From positions 1-44,100 of the forward strand of contig VXTU01000025.1 in assembly GCA_009837285.1 (NCBI GenBank): DNA of 44,100 nucleotides, given 5' to 3'. Source of the stretch: Chloroflexota bacterium (GTDB lineage Bacteria > Chloroflexota > Dehalococcoidia > UBA2979). The notes under the pieces were generated by a model. That model saw only the letters and a list, made by a program, of their open reading frames with translations, had not been told where the DNA came from and searched no databases. This document shows, in pieces, positions 18,776 through 25,575 of this stretch. The position numbers and the translations under genes were made by a program. The number at the start of each line of letters is the position of its first letter. The stretch's first letter is position 1.

Positions 18776-19200
18776 CGGCCGTGCCTTTCGTGGTTTCTGG
18801 CCGTCGCTTAAGCCGCCCGAGAAGGGACGCCGCTCTGCGACATCGCGCGCCAGTGCTGCGGTGTTCCGTGTCCAGGGCGCGAGCGCAAGTATCCTATACA
18901 CCAGCAGTTCGGTGATGCGAGCGCGGCCTCGCCGGGTCCTTGGCGTTCTGGTCGAGCGGCGAGGCACGCGTCTGCGGCGGCTAGTCACGCCGAGCTAGCG
19001 GGCGAACCGCCAGCTGCTTTACCGACCTTGGCACGCCGGTCGAGTTAGTGTGCACTCCCTCCGCCTTGACGCCGCGCATTCTGGCAAGCCGAGCGGTGAT
19101 GCAACGCCTCCTGGCCGGGTCTAGGTGGCGCAGTTCGAGTGCCTCTTTTAGAGTTGCAGGAGAAATAGGCCTTTTCTCCTGCAATTCTGGAGGCAGCCAC
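18776..19200. promoter_or_regulatory. Divergent control region between brxA and the PAPS-reductase-like gene
   Basis: This 425-bp gap should hold the BREX promoter and the promoter of the divergent gene. On the minus strand, GATACT at 18888-18893 next to TATAGG is a possible -10 for BREX, but no good -35 lies at the right distance, so this is weak. Near the right end is a strong inverted repeat (19154-19184), listed separately. No other gene is supported, although a GC-driven open frame crosses the region. Confidence 0.35.
19154..19184. promoter_or_regulatory. Perfect 12-bp inverted repeat before the PAPS-reductase-like gene
   Basis: TTGCAGGAGAAA at 19154-19165 is repeated as its exact reverse complement at 19173-19184, with a 7-bp spacer. 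In RNA the stem would carry AGGAG in one arm and its complement in the other. The gene's true ribosome-binding site, GGAGG, begins only a few bases downstream. It could be an operator, or a hairpin that alters access to the ribosome-binding site. No T-run follows, so a terminator is unlikely. Confidence 0.6.
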
Positions 19201-19950
19201 ATGACCGAGCATCACATCCTGAGCTTCGGCGGCGGCGTAAACAGCGTCGCGCTCATGGTTCTGCTCCTTCGCGACCGCCTCCCGCTCGATGGGGTTGTAT
19301 TCGCTGACACAGGCGACGAACTGCCCGAGACATACGCCTATCTGGACACTGCCCGGACCTACCTCCAGGAGCACCAACTCGACCTGACGGTCGTCAGAAA
19401 GCGCAACGGCAAGTCGCTATACGAGACATCTTGGGATCGCCAGGTGTTCCCCTCGGCAATCTGGCGCTGGTCGACACGCGACTTCAAAGTGACGCCGATC
19501 CACCGGCACTACCGGAGCCTCGGCGGCAACGTGAACCAGTACTTGGCGATCGCTTGGGATGAGATCGAACGGATGAAGGACAGCCGAGTCGACTACGTTC
19601 GCAATCTGTACCCGCTCATTGACCGGAGGATCACGCGCGCGGGATGCGTCGAGATCATTGAAGAAGCCGGGCTGCCTGTCCCGCCCAGGAGCGCCTGCTA
19701 CTTCTGTCCGTTCAACTCAGTCGACAGGTGGCGGGAGGTGTATCGAGACCATCCCGAGCTGTACGAGAAGGCGATGGCGCTCGAGGAGCACTCGAAGCAC
19801 TTCCCGTCCCAACGCCTGACCGATCAAGCCTTCAGGAACCAAACTGAGGTCTCCCTCCGAACGCTCGCGCGCATGTTTGACGGTGGGGATGTCATCCCCG
19901 TGCTTCCCACGGCAGAGACTGAGCCCTGCGGCGCCGAGTGCATGACATGA
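19201..19950 (+). CDS. PAPS-reductase/DndC-like PP-loop protein
   Basis: A 249-residue member of the phosphoadenosine phosphosulfate reductase superfamily. The N-terminal PP-loop reads SFGGGVNSVAL (residues 8-18), the ATP-pyrophosphatase signature in altered form. Cys149 and the pair Cys166/Cys169 (ACYFCPFNS) could hold a metal or iron-sulfur cluster. Relatives activate a substrate by adenylation; DndC in DNA phosphorothioation is one, and a PAPS-reductase-like protein (BrxP) belongs to type 4 BREX. It lacks dnd neighbours here. The start at ATG 19201 has GGAGG 7 nt upstream. Its position, divergent from brxA inside the same element, suggests a defence accessory rather than sulfate assimilation. 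The actual reaction is unknown. Confidence 0.8.
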   Translation: MTEHHILSFGGGVNSVALMVLLLRDRLPLDGVVFADTGDELPETYAYLDTARTYLQEHQLDLTVVRKRNGKSLYETSWDRQVFPSAIWRWSTRDFKVTPIHRHYRSLGGNVNQYLAIAWDEIERMKDSRVDYVRNLYPLIDRRITRAGCVEIIEEAGLPVPPRSACYFCPFNSVDRWREVYRDHPELYEKAMALEEHSKHFPSQRLTDQAFRNQTEVSLRTLARMFDGGDVIPVLPTAETEPCGAECMT

Positions 19951-20053
19951 GCGCTGCCGCCTTGGCGACCCAAGAGTCGCTCCCGCGCTGAGGAGCAGCT
20001 CGATTGGCATGTCCGTCGACCGTTGGTTCCGTGGGTGGGCGGCTCAACTGGCG

Positions 20054-20593
20054 CTAGTCCAGCAGCCCCTCGCCGCGCGCCCAGGGGATGAAGTCTTCGG
20101 CACCACTAAGTGGGAACCAGGCGCCCGCGTCCAACAGCGCGCCGACCAGCTGTACAGCGTCGGGTTCGGTGAGATCCCCGGACCGCAGCCCACGGACGAC
20201 GAGCCATAGTGTGCCGTGCGTCTCCACCTTGCGTTGACGGCCCGCGTTGGCAGCTGCCTGATCGTCGACAATAGCAACTGCCCCATGTATCTCTGCCCAC
20301 GCGAGCGTCGCGGCCTCGCCGACATCACCCTCGCGCGATGAACCGAGCACCTGCGCGTACTCGGCGAAGATTGCGAGCTCGTGCAGTCCTGCGAGGCTAA
20401 CCCGCTCAAGCCAGGGCGCGCCTAGCACGTCGAGCAGTGACGGATAGGTATTGCTACCCCGTTGAAGTTCTTCGAGAACGGCATCCGTCACCGCGCAGGG
20501 GGAGTCTTCGCATATGGCTCGCAGCGTCTCCAGCCGGCCAGCTCGCGCGAAGTAGCTCAGCGGTCCGGCATCGAAGACGAACGGCATCCCCAC
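20054..20593 (-). CDS. PIN-like domain protein, putative toxin
   Basis: A protein of about 179 residues (177 if the ATG at 20587 is used) with PIN-fold features. An early aspartate lies in FVFDAGPLSYF, then GDVGEAATLAWAEIHGAVAIVDDQAA gives the mid Glu/Asp and late Asp-Asp positions expected for a metal-dependent RNase. It directly follows the HTH-ImmA/IrrE gene on the same strand; the candidate GTG start overlaps that gene's stop (TAGTG). Fusions of an Xre-type HTH with an IrrE-like protease, paired with a PIN-like partner, are a recurrent predicted toxin-antitoxin arrangement. On that basis this is the likely toxin. No activity is demonstrated. Confidence 0.7.
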   Translation of the reverse strand: MGMPFVFDAGPLSYFARAGRLETLRAICEDSPCAVTDAVLEELQRGSNTYPSLLDVLGAPWLERVSLAGLHELAIFAEYAQVLGSSREGDVGEAATLAWAEIHGAVAIVDDQAAANAGRQRKVETHGTLWLVVRGLRSGDLTEPDAVQLVGALLDAGAWFPLSGAEDFIPWARGEGLLD

Positions 20594-21711
20594 TACGCGC
20601 TGCGGAGCTCACCTGCGAGCGCGGCGAGGGGAACCGGGTCCCGTTCTGGGAGGTCATCTTCGCTCAGCGTCCCATGGAGGAGTTCGAGCGTTCGGCCCAC
20701 GCCGAGGCGATGCGTGCGATAGCCGCGGAGCGCGGCCCGCACGATCGAGCGCGGCACCATGGGGGCCGCGAGTTCCTCCACGATATGAACGCCTAGCTCG
20801 GCAAACTCCCAGCCGCGCGGCAGCGCATCCCTCATGACGTCTCCCTGCGGCCGCTCGACCAGGCCGAGATTCACCAGGTGCCCGCAGAGGGCAGTCCAAC
20901 TGAGACGATATTCGGCCCCGATGACGATGGCGGCGCTCCTAGGCTCATCGCCTCCACCGAGTTCACGCCACCGCCGTTCCAGGGTGTGGCGCGGGAGGAG
21001 GAGGTGGATCGCGAATGCGTCGATGAGTCGTTCGGTCTCGGAGCGGCCTGTCGCTTCGAGGTCTACAGCGTATGCATCTTGAAAGACGTGATGCCCGATC
21101 TCGTGCGCAAGCGTGAAGCGGCGCCTTGCCGAAGCCTGCGTGCCGTTGAGCAGCGCGACACCGAGCCTGTCACTGATGGCCACGTAGGCTCCGTCGGCAG
21201 CGCTGGCCTCCAGCTCGAGCGAGTAGGCAAACACGCCCAGCGACTCGGCGACTGCGGCGAGGTTGATGGCCGGCCCGGCCTCTAGACCGAGGTGCGCGCG
21301 CACCTCGCTTGCAGCCTCCTCAGCAGCAGCGACATCCTGCGGCACCGACAGGGCCAGCCTACTAGCGGGTGCGCGGATGAGATCCATATCAAGCATCTGC
21401 GCCACGTCACGTGCTAGCACATCGACTCGCATGTCGACGATGGTGGGACCATGGAGGTTTCCGACTCGGCGGCTGGCAACGACCGGCACCGAGTCCCCAA
21501 TGAACCAGTCGATGGGGAGGTCAGTGGCGCGTGCCAGCGCGGCAAGTTCTAGAGCGCTGAGTTGGCGGCTGCCAGACTCAATTCTGGCAAGCGCGCTGCG
21601 ATCTACCCCTATCCGTCCGGCGAGGGCGGCCTGTGTGAGGTTGTGTGCGTGCCGCGCGAAGGCGACGCGGGCCCCTATTTCCGACCAGTCCGGAAGATCA
21701 GCGATGGACAC
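20593..21711 (-). CDS. HTH (Xre) - ImmA/IrrE family metallopeptidase, putative antitoxin/regulator
   Basis: A 372-residue protein. Residues about 12-66 form an Xre-type helix-turn-helix (LTQAALAGRIGVDRSALARIESGSRQLSALELAALA). A COG2856 (ImmA/IrrE) zinc-protease domain follows with HEIGHH at residues 203-208. ImmA-type proteins cleave repressors; in this fused form they usually act as the regulatory half of a two-gene module. I use GTG 21711: AAGGAG lies 7 nt upstream, whereas the longer open frame to 21795 has no such site. Just upstream a palindrome contains a TAAAAT -10 box, suggesting autoregulation. It is cotranscribed with the PIN-like gene. Confidence 0.85.
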   Translation of the reverse strand: MSIADLPDWSEIGARVAFARHAHNLTQAALAGRIGVDRSALARIESGSRQLSALELAALARATDLPIDWFIGDSVPVVASRRVGNLHGPTIVDMRVDVLARDVAQMLDMDLIRAPASRLALSVPQDVAAAEEAASEVRAHLGLEAGPAINLAAVAESLGVFAYSLELEASAADGAYVAISDRLGVALLNGTQASARRRFTLAHEIGHHVFQDAYAVDLEATGRSETERLIDAFAIHLLLPRHTLERRWRELGGGDEPRSAAIVIGAEYRLSWTALCGHLVNLGLVERPQGDVMRDALPRGWEFAELGVHIVEELAAPMVPRSIVRAALRGYRTHRLGVGRTLELLHGTLSEDDLPERDPVPLAALAGELRSA

Positions 21712-21739
21712 CGTCAGTCTCCTTAGAATCAGGGGCTCT

Positions 21740-21756
21740 TGTGCGATTTTAGCACA
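21740..21756 (-). promoter_or_regulatory. Palindromic operator overlapping the -10 of the HTH-ImmA gene
   Basis: TGTGC at 21740-21744 and GCACA at 21752-21756 are separated by 7 bp. The spacer reads TAAAAT on the minus strand (21746-21751), a good -10 hexamer, 35 nt before the GTG start. No clear -35 is seen, which fits a promoter that depends on or is blocked by a bound regulator. The HTH protein is the obvious candidate. Confidence 0.5.
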
Positions 21757-21941
21757 CAGCTCGTGGTTCCTGGAGCGGACGGCCCCACTCTGCATCAGGA
21801 GTGCGCACGGTCGACGCTAACCCTATGCTCCCAACCCAAAGGGTGGACGACAGGTGCCCCGCTGGCATCTGAGCATCATCGCGGCCGGCCTGCTCACCCG
21901 TCAGGAATACCAGCGTGTAACCCCAGCGGAGGTCAGTCACC

Positions 21942-23738
21942 TTGCAACCACAAGACCAGACCCTGGCTCAACTCTTCGACGGGAAGCTCGTCTATATCGT
22001 TCCGAACTACCAAAGGCTCTACGTCTGGAGTCGCGACGAGCAGTGGGAGCCCCTGTGGTCCGATGTCCGAGACATCGCCGAGGAACTCATCAAGAGCGCT
22101 GCCGGCGGCGAACTCGCTGATGCCGACGCAGAGGGAGTGGAAGCCCACTTCATGGGTGCTGTCGTGTTCAAGATTAGTGGGGCCACCCCGGACCTAGCGA
22201 TGAAGTACCGCGTCATCGATGGGCAGCAGCGCCTCACGACACTCCAGCTTCTGATGGCCGCGGCGGCATCCGCGCTTGATGCCGCTGGCCTCACCGAGTC
22301 CGCCAACAACCTCCGCAACTTCACCGCCAATACTTCAGCGAGCCAGCCCCTGAAGATCCAGTACCAGAGACACAAGAGCGGTCATGACTACGAACGTTTC
22401 CCCGATGTCATGAGCGCGGCACGTGACGGCAATGGCAATCCCAGTGTCAGCGGTCCCATGGCCGACTGCTATCGGTACCTCCGCAGCGAGATCCAAGAGT
22501 GGCTCCGCCTGCACGGCGACCGAATCGAACTGGCGGGCACCGCGCTTGTAAGAACGCTCGCCCTGAAGCTCCGCGTAGTCGCGATTTACTTGGATCCCCA
22601 CGAGAAGGAGCACGCGATCTTCGAGAGCCTGAATGCTCGCGGGGAGCCGCTAACTGAGTGGGACAAGATCAAGAACTACCTCCTCTACAAGGCGGACGAA
22701 GACCAGGCGCTAGACCAACAGACGTTCTTCGAGCAGTACTTGGATGACTTCGATGATCCCTGGTGGCGCAAGCTGATCGGGCGCGGCGTCCAGAGACCAC
22801 GAGTCGATGTGTTCGTCGACTATTGGCTCGAGGCTCAGACCGGCACGTCTGTTTCCGTGCGGCGAGTGTTCCGGGAGTTCCAGCACTATGTGGATCGGAG
22901 CGACGATCGCCTTGAAGAGATCATGGAGCAGTTGCTTGGCGACGCGGGCTACTTCATGGAGTCAGAGAAAGTGGAACCTGGGGCTGAAGGCCGCGAAACG
23001 CTGTTCCACGAACGCCGCCTGGCCATGGACACTGGTGCGGTGTGGCCTCTATTGCTGAAGCTGCGGCACCTGGATGGTGGCGCCGAGGATCGGGCGGCGT
23101 GCTTCGTAGCCCTTGAGAGCTATCTCGTGCGCAGGCTCATCGCCGGGTACCAAGCGCGCAGCTATGACCAGGTCGCCTTGGAGCTGATCGAGGCACTATC
23201 CGATGAGACTCAGCCTCCGGAGGGACCGAGCAAGAAGATACGCACGCATCTCCTGTCGTACTCGGAAAACGCGAATCTGTGGCCGACCGACGCGGTCACA
23301 CGGCAGGCCGTCCTAGAGCGAAACCTCGCCCTGTACGCGCGCCGCCTGGTGTTGGCCGCGTTGGAGAGATATCTGATCCCATCGATGGCGGGAAACCCTG
23401 CGCCTCCGACTGGCCTCCACGTGGAACACCTCTTGCCCCAAGGGTGGGGGCCGGACGAGTGGCCGTTGCCAAGCGGTATCGACCCCGAGCAGGCAGAAGA
23501 TGAGCGGAGTCAGGCGCTGGCCACGCTAGGGAACCTGACTCTGCTGAACGCGCGACTGAATTCTTCCGTCAGCAACAGGGCATGGAAGGTGAAGCGCAAG
23601 AAGATCCAGGAGTCGGACAACCTCTTCTTGAACCGACGACTCCTTCAGCAATCTGGCGACCAGTGGACTGAGGACGACATTGAGCAGCGCGGTCGCTGGA
23701 TGGGCGACATGGTCGTCAAGATCTGGCCGCGTGAATGA
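21942..23738 (+). CDS. DUF262-DUF1524 nuclease (GmrSD/BrxU-like type IV restriction enzyme)
   Basis: A 598-residue single-chain protein. The N-terminal DUF262 part shows IVPNYQRLYVWSRDEQW (residues 19-35) and VIDGQQRLTTLQLL (91-104), the NTP-binding signature of GmrS. The C-terminal DUF1524 part has HVEHLLPQGW (about 493) and LGNLTLLNARLNSSVSN (about 529), an HNH-type nuclease signature as in GmrD. GmrSD enzymes cut glucosylated or otherwise modified phage DNA. BrxU, of the same build, is encoded within some BREX loci and complements BREX against modified phages. It starts at TTG 21942 with GGAGG 9 nt upstream. It is transcribed away from the PIN/ImmA pair. The match to BrxU is by architecture and location only. 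Confidence 0.87.
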   Translation: MQPQDQTLAQLFDGKLVYIVPNYQRLYVWSRDEQWEPLWSDVRDIAEELIKSAAGGELADADAEGVEAHFMGAVVFKISGATPDLAMKYRVIDGQQRLTTLQLLMAAAASALDAAGLTESANNLRNFTANTSASQPLKIQYQRHKSGHDYERFPDVMSAARDGNGNPSVSGPMADCYRYLRSEIQEWLRLHGDRIELAGTALVRTLALKLRVVAIYLDPHEKEHAIFESLNARGEPLTEWDKIKNYLLYKADEDQALDQQTFFEQYLDDFDDPWWRKLIGRGVQRPRVDVFVDYWLEAQTGTSVSVRRVFREFQHYVDRSDDRLEEIMEQLLGDAGYFMESEKVEPGAEGRETLFHERRLAMDTGAVWPLLLKLRHLDGGAEDRAACFVALESYLVRRLIAGYQARSYDQVALELIEALSDETQPPEGPSKKIRTHLLSYSENANLWPTDAVTRQAVLERNLALYARRLVLAALERYLIPSMAGNPAPPTGLHVEHLLPQGWGPDEWPLPSGIDPEQAEDERSQALATLGNLTLLNARLNSSVSNRAWKVKRKKIQESDNLFLNRRLLQQSGDQWTEDDIEQRGRWMGDMVVKIWPRE

Positions 23739-24298
23739 GGCTGGGTGGGGGCCGGAGTCGTTCCCGTCGCGGGGTGGACGATGGGGTACGGTGCCCCGCT
23801 TCTCTGCGGGCCACTCTGTTAACGCACGAAGGGCCGCATACATGGACGGGGGCCGGGGACACCGCCGTAACCGGCGATGCCCCCGCGTCCGTCCCGCCTA
23901 GGGCGGCGAGCGCCCCCTCCTGTTCCCGTTCGAGCGCCTGCTCGAAGAGGGAGAGCGTCGGAGCCTCGTCGCGCCGTCGGTCCTTCGGCGGCTCGTCCTG
24001 TCCCTCGGCCATGAACTCCGCCCACGACAACAGCGTGCGCTGCGGCCCCGAGTCCCGGTTGCCCACAACGTCGCCGCCGGCCACCGTGGCCCCGACCGCC
24101 ACCGGCTCGGGCTCCGGCGCGTGCCAGTCCTCGTCGACGAGCAGCGCCTCGGCCTCGGCCGCGACCTGGCGCGCCTGCTCGAAGACCGACTCGACCGAGC
24201 CGGCGTCCTCCTCGCCCGCGACGTTCTTCCCGCGCCAGGGCCAGCATCAGGTCGTCCTCGTCGTCTCTGTGGGCGCCATTCACTGTGCCCTCGATCAC
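23716..24298 (-). pseudogene. Hypothetical gene, probably frameshifted
   Basis: Not recognised. A GTG at 24298 overlaps the stop of the preceding small gene (GTGA) and opens MIEGTVNGAHRDDEDDLM. From about 24235 the coding character passes to another frame: GKNVAGEEDAGSVESVFEQARQVAAE, then a long acidic, helical stretch with TLLSWAEFMAEGQDE and PTLSLFEQALEREQ, ending at 23716 inside the 3' end of the DUF262 gene on the other strand. That second frame has no plausible start of its own. One gene broken by a one-base indel is the simplest reading; the tail of an unrelated lost gene is an alternative. The last 50 residues look non-coding. Confidence 0.35.
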
Positions 24299-24564
24299 TC
24301 AACTCTCGGCAGGGGCCGACCCCCAAAGTGACGCAGCGCACGGTGGCCGACCCGGACGCTCCACACGTCGACAACGTCGGGGTACCGCGACCGAAGGTCG
24401 CTGGCGGCCGCGAGCAGGTCCTCCGCGACGGCCCAGCATCCGCTGCTGACGTCGATGGCGACGTACTCGCCGTCGTGGTCGGCCTCGACCTGAGCGCGGA
24501 TGTCGCGCTCGTAGATTGCCGCTCCCAGGCGGGTGGTCTCCTCAATGGGTCGGCGTACGGGCAT
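24295..24564 (-). CDS. Small hypothetical protein
   Basis: An 89-residue protein I do not recognise by name. Characteristic stretches are AIYERDIRAQVEADHDGEYVAIDVSSG and VVDVWSVRVGHRALRHFGG. It resembles small hypothetical proteins common in Cyanobacteria and Chloroflexota, but this is from memory. The ATG at 24564 has a strong GGGAGAG ribosome-binding site 5 nt upstream. Its stop overlaps the start of the next, apparently broken gene, so the two formed a coupled pair. No motif suggests an activity. Confidence 0.6.
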   Translation of the reverse strand: MPVRRPIEETTRLGAAIYERDIRAQVEADHDGEYVAIDVSSGCWAVAEDLLAAASDLRSRYPDVVDVWSVRVGHRALRHFGGRPLPRVE

Positions 24565-25233
24565 GGCAACTCTCCCGCCAGGAGGATAGCGCCCCGGCAA
24601 TCCCCTCCGATGCCGATGTGACGCGCCGGCTCTGAAGGGTCCTGCGCCGAGAGCCCCCTGTCACGAGTGCTGTGCGGCCTCCAATGTCGTCGTTCGGGCT
24701 GCCTAGTGGTCCACCAGAGGCCTGTTTGGGACTTCCCTCGGACGGAACTTTTGAGTTATGCAGTGGAATACGGGCTTCCTCACTGATTTTCGCCCGGCAC
24801 GTCCTGTAGGGGTGTTTTCCCTTGACCTGCCTGCCTTCTCGGGGACTTCCGTCTCGCGGAACCAACGTCTTTTTCCTGTACACGCCCATGACACCCGGCG
24901 GGCCCCCTGACGCCCATGTTGCTGGGCGCCGTCGAGCCACAGCACACGCGCGCGTCGAGTCCCGGCGACACCACGCTCGGGGTCCGTCACCCCGCCGACT
25001 GTGCCGCCTACGCGCACGTTCCGCTGACCCAAATCCCGCGGTTTCTGACTATTAGGCCCCGTCCGTGGCTACGCCCGATGACCCAATCGCCGGGGGGTTC
25101 TGGCCTGCCGCCATTGGTGCACCCCGGACGCGGACTGCCCGCCCAGCAGATCCTGTAGCGGGGGGCGCGTGAGCCCTCCCCTACCGGGCATTCCGCCGCT
25201 CCGCGCCCCTCGACACACTCGATCACCAACACC
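24565..25233. other. Intergenic region with a repeated dyad
   Basis: About 670 bp without a supportable gene; frames on both strands lack motifs and ribosome-binding sites. It contains two copies of GGGACTTCC-N6-CGGAAC (24728-24748 and 24842-24862), 114 bp apart. The second includes the dyad TTCCG-N5-CGGAA. They could be binding sites for a regulator or recombination accessory protein of the element. Confidence 0.4.
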
Positions 25234-25467
25234 ATGCGAAACGGTAGAGATCACGAGGGTGAGGCTGTGCCAGAGCCAGCCTCGGGAGTGGGTGCGCGGG
25301 AGTCGACGCCCGGCGGGTTCACCGTCTCGACTGACTGGCGGACCGGGCCGCGTACGCGCGCCTGGGACGAACTGTGGCGCTGGCTGCTCGCTCCCGACGA
25401 ACTCCGTCCGTCCGGCTCGGCGGGAACGCCTGCGGGCAGTGATGCGGAACGGCAGCGGGGCCGCTGA
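25234..25467 (+). CDS. Small hypothetical protein upstream of the recombinase
   Basis: A 77-residue frame. The central stretch TVSTDWRTGPRTRAWDELWRWLL has three tryptophans and a balanced composition unlike chance GC-rich frames, which suggests a real product. The last 25 residues are low-complexity. It lies about 110 bp upstream of the recombinase on the same strand, where excision-directing or regulatory proteins may be found, but nothing in the sequence proves that role. The start codon is uncertain. Confidence 0.4.
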   Translation: MRNGRDHEGEAVPEPASGVGARESTPGGFTVSTDWRTGPRTRAWDELWRWLLAPDELRPSGSAGTPAGSDAERQRGR

Positions 25468-25575
25468 CCTGCACCCTCGCCTCCGCGCCCACTCGCTCCC
25501 CCTTACCTTGCGTTGGCCGGTAGGCTGGAATGAGCGATGCTGACGGCTCACATCCCCGACCCGACGGAGACTGCG

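Noticed and set aside
18776-18988. 71-residue N-terminal extension of BrxA
   Set aside because: It is arginine-rich and unlike BrxA; the ATG at 18775 has a good ribosome-binding site.
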